64,000 nucleotides of DNA from Beta vulgaris subsp. vulgaris (GCF_026745355.1 NC_079208.1:24856805-24920804); one strand, 5' to 3'. Positions 45,680 to 59,300 are shown, counted from the stretch's first letter. Notes: a model not told the origin generated them from the letters alone. Numbers and translations are program-made.

Positions 45680-48600
45680 TTAGGATAACCCCATAAATTC
45701 GGGGGCCAGTCTAAAACATCATTGCGGATGATAAGAGAAAAATTAATATCGAAAGGAGGGAAGGATTAAAGAAGCATGGAGCAAAAATGACCTCTATTGG
45801 CCATGAAGTACGCTGCTCTATTGGCCTCCCGAAAGATGTGGACAATTTGGAAGCTTAAAAAGTGATGATGATCCAGGCCTGCATCAGAAATAATGTTAGC
45901 AATTTCCCACGGGATCCTTTAAATGTTCTTCAAAGAATAATCGACCGCAAGATTGTCTCCCTCTGTGATAATATTCTTAATGCCTTGCGAAACGACATCC
46001 CTAATGCCTTCTCTTAGCCCCCAAGCTTCTTCTTGAAGGATAGAAGGGGACTTCCCAAGCGCCTTAGCACCTGCTAGAAGCACTGACCCGTTCGCATCAC
46101 GAAGACCCAAAAGAAGCATTGCCACATTGTAACTTCGAACCATCAAAATTCACTTTCACTAGTAGAATAAATGCTTATTGTTGCGGTTATTAAGTGGCCT
46201 ATTGTGGCGGTTTTGGCCGCGCAACAATTAAGGGCACAACAATAGGTAATTAACCTATTGATGCGGTTTCTGGCAAAAACCGGTCTATTGCTGCGATTTT
46301 ACCTAAAACTGCAACAACAAGTATTTTTTCAAGATTAAAAAAACAGGTTTATTGCTGCAATTTCTTCCTAAAACCGTAGACGTTGGGCAGGTAAATTTTC
46401 TTTTTTTTCAAATTTCTCGAGGCGTAAATTTATTGTAGTTATTGTACAATTATAATATGTTACATAGCTACAACAATCCACTGTTACAAACACCTAATAT
46501 AAAAAACTAAATTTGAGAAAAACAAACTAAAAAATTTAAAAACTGAAATGAAAAGAATAAGAATCAAATTAAAACTAAAAACTTAAGAAATTAAAAATTA
46601 TGAAACTGAAATGAGAAAACTAAGAAACAGGATGAATTAATTATGTTAACCAAGGCATCAATGACAAAATAAAATGTATATAAAGATCAAGTGGCACTAA
46701 TAAATCAAAATAAATATAAGCAAAACAACAAAAAAAAAAACAGAAAAATATATTACAAATAAAAATCTTAAAATCGAAAAAAAACAAGCATCACCATACT
46801 CTCAACACTCGCTCTCTCGAACCCCTCCGATGGCGAAGCTATCACATTACTCCCCGCAGTCGTCACCACACTCTAATTGTGAAGTTTCGAACGGTCAAAC
46901 GAGGAGCTTCGAACGGTCGATGAAGGAGAAGCACAATCGACGAAGTAAAAAATACGAAAACTTCGGTTTGGGAGAATCACAACCGAGAACGAGGAGTCGA
47001 GCGACGATCGACAGAGTTTTCGTGTTTGGAGAAGGGTGGCTGCGAAGGAGGAAAATCAGAGGAGGAAGGATGAGAAGTTAGGATGAGAGAGGAAAAGGAG
47101 AGTGAGGTAGAGGAAGAGGAAAGGTCAAAAGGAAGAAGTATGAAAACGACTGGTGTTCAAAACAAGAAGACCCAAGAAGAACCCTAATTGGATCGCGCGT
47201 CTTCTTTTATAAGCAAGAATCTATTGTTGCGTGTGTTTAAAGGAACCGCAACAATAGTCTTATAAAATAAATGAGGATATTAAAATATTTTTTTTAATAT
47301 ATTGTTGCTTCTTGCCAAAAACCACAACAATATGTATGGTCAAATAGTCAACTTTTTTCAAAAATTTTCCGTTAAAACCATATTGCTGCGGTTTTTGGCC
47401 GAAACCGTAGCAATATATTTATTTCATATTTTACCTTTTTTTTACGTGATATATTACTGCGTATGGGTAAAAGCGCTGCAATACCACTACATCAATAGTC
47501 AATTATTTTACTAGTGTTTGACAAACCCTGGAGGGGGGGGGGGGAGGGAAATGACTATGTTCCCCCGAACACAACACCTTAGAAGCTCTTGGGGCTATGC
47601 CTTGAAAACTCGGCGCTTGATTGTGGACATCAAAATTAGCCTACAACCAACTTGTAACAAACTTATTAATAACAAATGCAGCTACATAATGAGAGGAAAA
47701 CTCCTCACTAAAAACAACTTTGTTTCTATAATTCCAGATAAACCACCACCCAATAGCGAACAAATTTAAATCCTCTGTAGGCAGTAAAGAATGATAATGA
47801 TTATGAATTTGGCTAAAGGACTTATTTTAAAATGGGCCACAGGAGGAAAAGAAGGCCAATTATAGTCTATATGTAACTTGGCAAAATATCCACCATGGAT
47901 GGACAAGAAAAACACAGATGAATTGTAGTTTCAGAATGGTAATTGTAAAAAGGACATTCCTGAGGTAGAAAAACATGGCTTCGTTCGTTCCAACCGCGCC
48001 TTCATTACAAGCTTTCCGAATAAATTTTTTTACCTTTGAGGGAAGATGGAGCTTCTAAACCCACGCATAGTCTACTTTAACAACATTCGCATGGAGCAAA
48101 CCTTAAGCTAAAAGAGCACCTGATTTCACTGAATAATCCTCATCCGCTGCAAGCCCCCACACAAGAGAGTCTTGCTACGAGTGCCAAGGGATAAACAGAG
48201 AGCTGACTTGCTCCACCAAACGTGAAGGGAGAAACATAGCTAATCTCACACTATCCCAACTCCTATTAGATAGAATAAAATTGCTCTCCTTAAGATGGAG
48301 AGGATCAGAAGGGGGCTGCACCATCGATTTAAAAGGGAACTGAAATAACCAATTATCCTCCCAAAAAAGAATATTTATTCCATCCCATATCTGCCACTTC
48401 AAACCTTGGCAACAAATACTCCCGGGCTCATAAGATTTTTCTATTATCAAGAAGCTAAATTTGACACTTTGTCGGATAACAGAAAACTATTCTTAACATA
48501 TGTATTTCTAACAAGTTTAACCCTTAAGCTGTTATTATCTTTCATTAACTTCCAAAGTAGCTTAAGTTGCAGAGTTATATTATTAATATCTGCCTTCCTC

Positions 48601-50920
48601 AACCCAAATCCCCCAAAACACTTTAGTTCACAAATCCTATGCCATCCAACGAGGTTTGAAGAAGCATTGGAAGGATCCTTATTCCTGAAAAAATTTCTAT
48701 AGGTTTTGACTAAAGTACTCAGAATGATTTTTGAAAGATAAAGAATTTGCATCTGGTAATTTGCTTTGGTGTCCATTTTGACTGAATTAGAACCGAGCTA
48801 CCGGCTTGGGAAAGTGAGTTAGCTTTCCATTTTGACAACTGATTGTTTACTTTAGTAACTATCTTGCCAAATGTTTCTTTGGTAACCTTGGCCGTAATTA
48901 TTGGGCAGCCTAGATACTCTCCGAGGTCTTGGCACTCTACCATTTCGAAAATGCTAGCGAAGTTCCTCTTTTCTTACTCAGAAATATTAGCCGTAACCAG
49001 AAAAGAAGATTTATGGTAACTAACTAGTTGGCCCGTCTGAGAACAATATTTATCTAAGATCGAGCGAATCAAACCACAACTAGTTTTCGATGCTTTCGCA
49101 AAAATCATTGTATCATCTGCAAAAGTTAGAAATGGGATTCTAACTATCGAATGACCAATGGAAACTCTAACTAACTTGTCTTTTGGTCACTAGCAAGAGC
49201 AAGTTGGCGAGCCAGAAGTTCTGCACACAAGATAAATAAGTAGGGAGATAAAGGATCACCTTGACGAATTCCTCGTGAAGGGGAAAAGGAGTCTCCAGGT
49301 AAACCATTAACTAACACCGAGAAAGAAGTAGTATAAATGCATTCTCTAATCCACCCTATCCAACTAGCACTGAAACCTAATTTTTCTAGCATAACCATTA
49401 TAAACGACCATTCCAGCCTATCATAGGCTTTTTTCATATCTAGTTTAACCGCAATCCAGCTCGACAATCCCCCCTTCTTTCGAAATGAATGAAAAACTTC
49501 ATGTGCGAGCAAATGTTATCTTGGATGAGCCTTCCAGGAACAAAAGCCCCTGCAACGGGTGGATTATTTTACCCATGACAACTTTTAGTCTATTAGTAAT
49601 TACTTTGGAAATAACTTTATAGATTGTTGAACACAAACTAATTGGTCTAAAATGATTTGCAGAAGAAGGATTGTCTATTTTGGAATTAAAGCTAGAAAAG
49701 TGTGGTTAATCTCTTTTAGAATTTTTCTATAGTGAAAGAAAGCTTTTACTGCCGAATGACGGAATTGCCTACCATTAGCCAATATTTCTTAAATAAAAAA
49801 GGGGGAAACCCATCAGGTCCTGGAGATTTATCTGGAGCAAGATCAAAGGTGGCACATTTAATTTCTTCTCTCGAAATATCAACCGTTAGAAATTCGTTAT
49901 CTACACATGAAATAATCGGGGAGATGGTCTCAAAATCAAGATCACTATCAAAATGACATAACAGGTTGGACAAAAAGCGCAAATTAAATTCTTTAGATAT
50001 GGCCTGAGCTATTTATGTTGGTGAGTTGAGAGAGGTGTTTTCTGTTGTTACAAACTCTTTAATTTAGTTTATGCTACGACAAATAGAAGCATGTACATGG
50101 AAATAACTTGTATTGGCATCCTCTTGTGAAAGGTATGTTGCCTTGCTTTTTTGTTTCCAATATTCGTGGCTAAAGGATAAAAGTATGCTTCTTTTCAAGA
50201 GAAGAAGATCTTGTTTACTTTGGAGAGATTCATCAAGTTGGTTAGAAATTAGGGCCTCTTGAAAAGCGGATATTTTTTTGACTACTAAACGAAGTTGGCG
50301 AAACACATTTCCAGATTGTGTTTTATTCCAAATTTTAGTTTTTTTGTATTTTAAAAGTGTACATTTTTTTGACTAGATTTATGACCCATTAATACGACTA
50401 CACCAAGTTTTCTTTACAAATTATCATAATCCTTTCGGGTGCACCACATGTTTTTCAAATCAAAATGGGGGGCTTTGGTAATGATCAAAGGCATAAAATA
50501 AAGAGAGATAATATAGTGATCAGAAGATGTAAAAGGATGATGAACGAATTTTGCTTGAGGAAATTATGCTATCCATTAAATGCTTGCAACAACTCAATCT
50601 AACCGTTGAAAAATATTGTTATCACTAACTTTTTTTTTCCTCTAAGTGAATCTTGTTCCATCAAAGGGAATTTCTGCACAACTAACTTGGGAGAAAAACT
50701 TATTTAAAATACACATTCTATTAATATAAAACTCGGCTCCACCAAGTTTATCCATATCAGAGGCAATCTCATTAAAATCACATATTATGACAAAGGGTAA
50801 ATTAATAGAATCAACATACGAAATTAACTCAGAAAGAATTCTAGCTTTTGCTCTTTTCTTGCAGGGGCAATAAATAAAAATTGCTACAAAAGAGAAATTA
50901 GAAGCTAACAAATAAAGTTA
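45680..50920 (-). pseudogene. LINE A ORF2: endonuclease, reverse transcriptase, RNase H
   Basis: Endonuclease remnant at 50911-50642 (FVIICDFNEIASDMDKLGG). Linker and RT N-terminus at 50306-49746 (LAPDKSPGPDGFPPFLF). RT core at 49512-49171 (KLDMKKAYDRLEWSF, GIRQGDPLSPYLFIL), then FADDTMIF at about 49130-49100. RT C-terminal region at 48943-48720 (GEYLGCPI). zf-RVT region at about 48780-47900. RNase H at 47540-45920, split by the CACTA insertion: VNFDGS lies just left of it, then EEAWGLREGI and ITEGDNLAV carry the acidic residues. Many stops and shifts; no long intact frame remains. Confidence 0.85.
46157..47516. mobile_element. Miniature CACTA-type element, 1360 bp, inside LINE A RNase H
   Basis: Ends CACTAGTAGAATAAATG and, reversed, CACTAGTAAAATAATTG. 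The 3-bp duplication TTT is perfect (46154-46156, 47517-47519). Subterminal repeats contain TTGTTGCGGTT and TTGCTGCGGTTTTTGG in both orientations near 46180-46390 and 47220-47480. Removing it rejoins GFVK to VNFDGS of the LINE RNase H. The frame at 46830-47081 (83 codons, basic) has no recognised domain. Confidence 0.88.
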
Positions 50921-51256
50921 TAGAACTTACAATAAAACGATTAGATTTATATATAACAGACATGCTAAAAGGATTTATATTAAAAAACTTCCAAAATAAC
51001 CATATCCCAGCAGAATAACCTGAGGTTGGGATAAAATCATAGAATTGGAACCAACTTGGTGGAAAGTATTGATAAAGACAGGGGATTGTGATTTTACTTC
51101 ACATAACATCATTATTTTTATATTACAACTTACAAAAGTCCTTCACTTATGGCAAAACATTTTCCCTACCAGTTGCTCTAACATTCCAACAAGCAATCGA
51201 CATAACTTAGGAATTGAAATCATGATCACTTTGACAAAAAAGAATTTGCTAAAAGC

Positions 51257-52252
51257 TTAATTTCTCTTCCTGATCTTCACAGCAGAAGAGGACAAATCAC
51301 TCTCCATGTCATCATCTCTTCTCCTAATCGAGTCAAACTGAGAAGAGAGGATACCTGTGAGAGAAGGGTCCATCCCCATTTGCTGAATCTGCCTGACAAT
51401 GAAGTTGTCAAAGTGCACGGAGTGGAAAAGAATGCTCAGCTAAAGAATTAAATTCACCCAGACTACCAGTCATCATTCTCAACCAGAAAAGTAGTATCAT
51501 CATTCTTACTAGTGCCGATATCACTAAGACATTAATTATGAAAGCCTTTATGAGCATTCAACTAAGACGCACTTAGCAACTCAGAGGGAAAGTAAACTCT
51601 CAGAGGAGTAGGAGAGAAAAGGGGGAACATACGCTCACCAACTTTGGTCAAGTTTAATAAGAGCCCCTATATCATTAGCAGCTAAAAAGTTTGCTATTGA
51701 ATCAAAATGGAGCAATTCAGTGGGGAGGCGAGGAATTCTTACCCATAAGTCCACCCACTTTATCTCTTCAAGATAACGATAAAAAAAGGCTTCCAAGGCT
51801 AAAGGATGAGAAGATCACCTTGGACATGCCAAGACCTCTCAGTCCACACTAGAAAGACATCATCAGGGTTAGAAAACTTGAGCAACAACCAATGATTACC
51901 CATTTCTAGGTGATCAACTTCACCATTAAGAAACTTCTAATTAGCCTTTGTACGATCCCTAACGGTACATACATCCAGAGGAGCAGATAGCATTTTTGCA
52001 AAATAAACAAGTTATAAACAAATCTTCAATGTCTAACTTGACCTGAGGAAGGTCATCTAGCACAACGGACACAGGGAAAACAGGAGGGGAGGGGGATCAT
52101 GAACATGGGGGGAGTAGGGAGCACAGAGGGTTCAAGGGAAATGGGTTTAGAAGAAACATTCTCATCATTAGGTAATTATTTGCTAGAAGTTTCATAATTT
52201 TTAGGGTTAGGGTTGGCTAAAATCACATCTTTAAAAGAGTGAGACTTTGCCA
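51257..52252 (-). pseudogene. LINE A ORF1 (DUF4283-type nucleic-acid-binding protein)
   Basis: Minus-strand ATG at 52252 opens MAKSHSFKDVILANPNPKN, the usual beginning of plant L1 ORF1. A DUF4283-like block follows at about 51850-51650 (WVDLWVRIPRLPTELL, then AANDIGALIKL). Stops (for example near 52180) and shifts break the frame, and no intact zinc knuckle was seen. ORF1 proteins coat LINE RNA. Confidence 0.65.
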
Positions 52253-52367
52253 TAATAAACACCAACGAACTAGTAGAGAATTTAATACTAAACAAAGAGC
52301 ATACTAGGAAAGAAGAAAAAATTCAAGGATGGAGATGTGAAGAGAAATCTTACCAGAATTTGCCTTT

Positions 52368-53605
52368 AGAAAAATTGATAAACAGTCCCAACTATGGGCG
52401 TTCCACCATTTTCAGTCCCAACTATGGGCATTCCGCCATTTTCAGTCCCAACTAAAGATTATTTCTTAGCGGTCCTAACTATGCATCATTTTTGCAAATT
52501 GGTCCCAGCAGGTCAATGACATGCTACAACAGGTAAAACGCATTTTTTTCTCTTTTTTTCCCACAACCTTTTTCTTCTTCCTCCTTCACCTCTTTCTCAC
52601 TCCTCCATCCACCATGTCCTTCTCTCTTCTGCACCCTCCCTCCTTACTGGTTTTGGATTTTTTTTCCTTTCTGGTGTCGGAGTCTGCGGTGGTGCGCTTC
52701 TGCCCCAATTTCTCTCTCCTCGCAGCTTCTTCCCCAATTTGCTCAAATTTACATTGTTGTTTATATCAACCTAATAAAACAAATCCTCCCTGTAGAATAC
52801 TATGAATTTTTTAGAAAAAGAACCTTCACAAATTGGAGGTCAATTAGGTTGCAGGAAGTTGACAGCAAATTATAGAGGCCTCCCAAGATGACTTGGTCCA
52901 CCAACACCCAAGATTTCTATTCATGTTTTGAAAGCCAAAAATACACTCAACAAATTACCTACATCCAGATTTAGAATTCTAGATCAGCTCTTAGGAAATG
53001 CTTATAGGTTATTGACCTCACATGTGGATTCACATACTCATGGACCGAAAATTATCAAATATTAAAATATAACGGACATCAAAACCCTGAATGTTGAAAC
53101 ATATTTCAACAAAGAGAGAACTTAATGGTTTAACGATAAATTTAGGCAGAAGATAAGCATTTTAGAAATTATTTATTTTATGTCCATTTGTAGAATCATC
53201 AAGCTTAGTAATGCTTGTAGGAGGAAGCTCTGAATTTCTAAGAATATAAGATGGTTAATGTTGCAGCCATTGGGTTTTTCCCAGCCATTGGTGTTCCTCG
53301 CTGTGTGCTGGTGGTTCGTATATAGCCAAAGGGGGTGACTGGGGAGGGGTGTGAGGTGGGAAGGGGTGGCAGTGGAAGGGATGGGTGGGAAAGGGAGGGT
53401 GGCATGGGAGGAAGGTGGTTGGAGAGAGAAAAAGGAAGAAGGAAACTTTCTTAAAAAACAAATTAATCGGTCAAACTTGTAACCAGTCAGTTAGGACCAA
53501 TTTTGGCAAAAATGATGCATAGTTAGGACCGCTCAAAAATAATCCTTAGTTGGGTATGAAAATGGCGGAACACCCATAGTTGGGACTGTTCCTATCAATT
53601 TTTCC
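52368..53605. mobile_element. Non-autonomous MULE-type element with long TIRs in LINE A 5' region
   Basis: About 150 bp at each end are inverted copies, with ACAGTCCCAACTATGGG close to both termini and AGGACC/GGTCCTAACT further in. Duplications TTTGCCTTT (52359-52367, 53606-53614) are 9 bp and perfect. The interior (52540-53440) has no known domain; inner inverted similarity (CTTTTTCTCTC/GAGAGAAAAAG) is also visible. Confidence 0.82.
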
Positions 53606-53614
53606 TTTGCCTTT

Positions 53615-54312
53615 TATAGGCAAATATAAATATCAAACTGGATAAATTTGGTCAAATTGGCCACCAGCTATCAAGATTATTAATTCCGATCCATCACATT
53701 AAATGCAAAGGAACCATTAGATTTCCTTACGAACTCCGTTTGCAAAGCTAGATCTATTGAAGTTACTCCTACTGGCATCACTAACAAACTGAAAAAGGGG
53801 GAATGAACACCACTGCAGCACACCATTTCAAATAAAAGAAGAGACCTCTCACTCGCATTAAATACACTGGCCCGAGAAATCCTAGACTCCCAATCTAACT
53901 TAAACTTGAATTCGAGGAAAGAAAAACCCTTAATCCAATTGAAATCTTTTTGTGAGGCTCCATATAAAAGATTATCCGTAATTACACTTAAAGAAAGTAC
54001 TTTATTACTCTACAACACTCTAAATAATGATTTTTTAGCTTCATAGCTATCAAAATTGAATTGGGTGGAGAACCAGAAAAGTACAAATGACACTACTTAG
54101 GGTTACAATTAAAAGCAACCACAAAAGTAGACTTTTACTCTTCAATCAGAGCTTAGTAGAGAAAGCAATTATGAAAAGATTTGCGTGAGGAAGGAGATCA
54201 GGGAGATGAGCTGGAGTAAAATTGAATTGGGGATTTTTTTTCTAGGGTTGGTTTTCTCGGGTTCTCTTTCTCTATCTAACATCTTTCTTTTCTTCTGTAA
54301 TGTTGTTATATC
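53615..54312 (-). other. LINE A 5' untranslated region
   Basis: Minus-strand sequence from the 5' target duplication to the MULE insertion, without a supported coding frame. The 5' end carries a CT-rich stretch on the plus strand at 54230-54300. Confidence 0.5.
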
Positions 54313-54328
54313 CACATTATTTGTGATT

Positions 54329-55696
54329 GAAATGACATAACATTGCTTTGGTAAAAAAATATTTGGTCAGACCATTGTATTTAGGAAACATTAAAGTTAG
54401 TACAATACGTAAGAAAGCATATTCTTTTTAACAGATATTATCATAGAGGTAGCTTTCTTAATTGCCTGAACTATGTGTGTAATTTGTGTAACTTATACCT
54501 AATCTGATCAAATGCTTGTCTCAGACAAGCCACCGCCTTAATCGTATGCAAGAAAATTTTAATGAAACTTATATTTTGAATCAGATCTATTACATTTCCT
54601 ATACTGCATTATTATTCTTATGAATGCCTAGATAAGTTCAAGAAACTTGAGACTTGACTCTTAGTAAATTCATTCAGCTAAAGCTTAACTGCTTCATAAT
54701 CTACTAACTCAAAATCCTACATTATGCTAAAAACTCATCCAAGGACACCGCATTACTCAGCACCAAATTCCTCGACTCAAATGCATTCTTATTCTTATAA
54801 ATGCCTACATAAGTTTAAAAAACATGGCCAATTGGCCATTAGTAAATTCTGTCAAGGCAAAGCTCAACTCTAATTTCATGATGTACTAACTCAAAATCCT
54901 GCTTTATGCAAAACAAACACTTATTATGTATTTTGGGCGACATTAACATGAATTTGGAGGGTGAATTGCAAAAACAATACCAATGACCCCCTTGATATAA
55001 ACAGAAGTCATGTGTTGTCTCTTCATTCATCTCCTCCACTTGATAATTGGCCACAAAAGAATCCTAGCAATAGAAGTTTCCTGTAGTATAGTTTATTAAG
55101 CAATATGTTTTTTTGTTTCCATTACTCATTGGATTTTTTTTCTCTTTAATGCCTTGTTATAAATTTCACTTTTTTCAAATATCAACCTCGTACAGTTTGT
55201 GTTGGCACATTACATTAATTTGGGAGCGCAAAGTAGGACCATATTCACGAGTCCTAACTTCATAATTACACCGAACATGTTATGTTCAAGGAAGAGTAAT
55301 GTGTTTCTGTAATTTTCTTTTACCTGTTTGTCATAGAGTAGCATGTCAAACGAACTTGTATTGCTCCGGTTATACACCACATCCCACATTCTTATGACTC
55401 ACGCCATCGATGGCCCCCTCGGAATGTGGGCTTGAAGTCAAGAATATGTTGTCTTTTCTATTCCATTTATCAGTGTTTTGATTCCTACATGAGAAAGGGT
55501 TATTATGAGAATTATCAAATTTCAACTGTTTAATTGTAAACTGGACAACATGGATAATTTAGAAAAGAATATGGAGATGTAGAAGTATATATATAGGAGT
55601 GACACTATATAACAAACAAACTTGGGAATGATTTTACTAAAATGTAGTTTAGACATCGCCTTTTATATAACATATACTCCTGACATAAGTTCATCT
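54329..55696. other. Helitron sequence between LINE A and the helicase stop
   Basis: Holds the 177-bp duplication and otherwise AT-rich sequence without recognised genes. Presumed spacer between helicase and RPA-like genes of the Helitron. Confidence 0.45.
54612..54920. repeat. Degenerate tandem duplication, period about 177 bp
   Basis: TTATTCTTATGAATGCC (54612) recurs as TTATTCTTATAAATGCC (54789), with the following TAGTAAATTC and TACTAACTCAAAATCCT blocks repeated in order. It lies in Helitron sequence beside LINE A. Confidence 0.7.
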
Positions 55697-56344
55697 TTAT
55701 ACATCTCTAAATATTTCTTTGTAGACTACATTTTTTGTCATTGTAATATGTCGATCTTCGATTTCTATCCTCAGGATGCATATTTTCAATCCTTTACGTG
55801 CAGTGACTCTTGAGACATTTCTTGTTGATTGTCATTGCAAATAACACTTTTATGGGAAATTGACGCCTCATTAGGTTAAATGGCGAATTCCAATCAGATA
55901 GTGACATTTCCACCCTTGGTATAATTACCAGCTCCTGCCTTTGTACTTGGAATGACAAGTGCTTCTATGAATTTTTGTTGTAATCTTGTGACAATAAGGC
56001 GTGTGTCATTACACAACCTATCTCTTTTGTTGACGTTTCTCAATAATTTTATAGGGAATCCCAGCTTTATGTGTATCTCATGATTTGGTACCCTCGTAAA
56101 CTTAAGGCTATTAAGGAACTCAGTTGGGTACAATGCTTCGAGATTTCTTTTTGGTAAAAATGTAAGAAATATTATTACCAAATAGCAGATACACACCAGC
56201 AACACACAAATAGACAACCAACACAACAAAAACACCCCCAGCAAATCCCAACCCTTACATCAAACAAACTAACTCCCAATAGTTACCAGAACAGCTAAGG
56301 TAAACTCATAACAACAACCAGCAACAATAATGTTATCTAGCTAG

Positions 56345-59300
56345 CTATGCAAACCACAATTGGTCACTGTCCTTCCAAGTGTGACTAAGCTTACTCTTCA
56401 CTCTAATACATATATCTAGCTGAATTTTCTTGATCACCACAGCAGGTCTCCAGACAGCAGCTTCCCAAAGTGAATTATTTATGGCTCTCCAAATATGGTA
56501 CACACTAGCAGCTAAAGAAGCATAAGCTACTTGTTGTTGTACTTTGCTTCTAAACTTTCTCCCCCATTTTCTCCAATGATTATAAATACTTTCTTGCGCA
56601 GACATTCTTAAGTGTAGCCAGTTCATAATCCCCCTGCATACTTCTTGACTAAATTGGCATTGAAAGAATAAGTGAGAACAAGAATCTTGCCCCTGTTGAC
56701 ATAGGAGGCAGGATGCATCCTGACAAATTCCAGCTTGCTGCAGCTTTTCTCTTGTTCTTAGCCTTCCCAGCATAGTTAACCAAGCTATAAATGAGTGTTT
56801 AGGGATATTGATTGGATTCCAGACCCAATGCTTCCACCATACAGTGTCTTGATCTCCCCTGAGCCAATTGTAGCCTTCCTTAACAGTGTAATCTCTGCTG
56901 CCATCCATCCAGAGATTATTGTGATAAGCCACTTTCATTTTATCCTTCATCTTGCAAATTACTTTCCAAGACCAGCTAGCAGATGAGGGAGCCACATAGG
57001 TCCACCAATTCTCATTCTTGATATATATACAATGAACCCATTTAATCCACAGAGTATCCTCCTTTTGAGCAATTTGCCAAGTGTACTTTCCAATTGCTGC
57101 CATATTCCATAGTTTGCAGTCCCTAATTCCCAGCCCACCACTTTTCTTAGGTCTGCAGACCCAGTCCCAACTGACAAGAGGGGCCTTAGTAAGATAGGCC
57201 TTACCCTCCCACAAGAAAGCCCTACAAAGTTGCATAATCTTCTACATCACCCCTTTTGGAATTATGAAGACTTGAGCCCAGTATATGTGGAGGCTAAGTA
57301 GCACTGAATTCACCAGCACATTCCTTCCAGCATAGGATAAGTGCCTAGATGTCCAGCAAAGTAACCTATGTAGAATCCTATCAACAAGGATATCACAATC
57401 AGCAGTAGTTACTCTTTTAGAGGTTATAGGAACCCCTAGATATCTGAAGGGAAAACTATCCTTCTTAAAGCCAGTTACTTGCAACAGTCTGGTTTGAACT
57501 TCTTCACTGATGTTCCCAAAATAGATAGCTGACTTCTCATGACTAGCTTTCAACCCAGAAGCTTGAGAAAAAGAGTTAAGTGCCCTCATCATCAGCATAA
57601 CAGATTTAACCTCTCCTTTACAGAATAGCATTAAATCATCAGCAAAAATAAGGTGGGTAAGCTTGAGATTTTTGCATCTAACATGATACCCAAACCCAAG
57701 TTTACTACTCATCTTCTTCATAATTCTAGTGTAGTACTCCATAATCACCACAAACAAAAGAGGAGAGAGTGGATCCCCCTGTCTCAACCCCTTCTTGCCC
57801 TTAAAAAACCCACATAATCCACCATTTATACTAATGGAATATGAAGGACTAGTGACACAAGTCATGATCCATCTCCTGAATGTCTCAAGAAACTTTAACT
57901 TGGTAAGAAGCTCACCTAAGAAGGCCCAGCTTACAGAATCATAGGCCTTCTTGAGGTTTATCTTCAATGTGCATCTAGATGGTTCACTTTTCCTTTTATA
58001 GTGACTCAAGATATCTTGGCAAATCAAGATATTATGCATGATGCTTCTATTAGCAATAAAAGCACTTTGAGCTTGGTCCACTATCCCAGGTAATACCAGC
58101 TTCAATCTGGAGCATAACATTTTAGATATCACTTTATACAGAACATTGCAACATGCTATGGGACGAAATTGACTCACATCTTCAGGTTGTTCTACTTTAG
58201 GGATTAAACAAAGTGTAGTTGCATTAATCTATTTGAGTAGTTTACCAGTCTGAAAAAAAGTCAAGAACAACATCCATAATCTCCTGTCCCACACAAGGCC
58301 AACTTTCTTTAAAAAAACCACTGGAATAGCCATCTGGCCCTGCTGCTTTCCCTTCATCAATGTCAAAGAGAGCTTCCTTCACATCAGAACCAGTGAAGGG
58401 AGCACATAGATCTTGTTGTTACTGGTTGTTAATTACTTCACCTTCAGCAATAATAGAGTTACTTACTCTATTATTAGCTTCACTTTCAGAGCCTAATAGC
58501 TTTTCATAGTAATTAAGGAAAGAGGCTTCAATATCATCTGAATTTTCTTTCCAACTTCCAGATGTATCCTTTATCCTATATACATGATTTTGCTGTCTTC
58601 TCTTTCTCAGACATGCATGGAAATAAGCAGAATTTTCATCGCCCCCTTTTATCCAATTGGTCTTCACCTTCTGCTTCAAGAGACTAAGTCAAGCCTTTGT
58701 CACTCTATCATACTCTTGCCTAGCCACTTTCTCTTGATTATGCAAATCTGGATCCAAAGGTTGAGAGTAGATAGTCTGTTGAATGTCAGTCAACCTAGTA
58801 AGAGCCACCTGGGCCTCCGTCTCAATATCTGCAAACTTTGCATGATGCAAAGCTTTCAAACATGGTTTCAACCTCTTCAATTTTTTAACCACCTTGTACA
58901 TTGCTACTCCCTGCACATTATCTTGCCAGCTTTCAGCCACAATTCTCAGGAAATCCTCATCATCAGACCACATGTTGCAATATTTAAATTGAGAAGCTTT
59001 GCGAGTCACTGTTGCATCTAATCTTATTACCATAGAGCAATGATCTGAGATGCCCTCAAGGATAATAATTGCATTAGCAGCCCTAAACACATCAAACCAC
59101 TCTGCATTTGCTAGTACTCTGTCAATTTTCGAAAACACCCTACTCTCTCCATCCTGCTTGTTTGACCAAGTGAAGAAAGGTCCACTGGAAGGATGCTCCT
59201 GCAACATACACATTCTTACACAATTTCTGAACCCAGCTACCTCCTCCAAAGTAACTTGAGACCCAATTCTCTCTCCCAAATTCAGAATATTATTAAAGTC

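Larger units (their letters stand above)
45655..54312 (-). mobile_element. L1-type LINE A, full length but decayed and nested into
   Basis: Target duplications CACATTAGTTGTGATT (45639-45654) and CACATTATTTGTGATT (54313-54328) match at 15 of 16 bases. The minus-strand 3' end is an A-rich tail (T-run just after 45654). Minus-strand order is 5' UTR, ORF1, endonuclease, reverse transcriptase, zf-RVT, RNase H. A miniature CACTA and a MULE derivative are inserted; without them the LINE is about 6.05 kb, a normal L1 length. It lies inside the Helitron, between helicase and RPA genes. Confidence 0.85.

Noticed and set aside
46830..47081. 83-codon basic frame in the miniature CACTA as a gene
   Set aside because: No family match; kept as an observation only.
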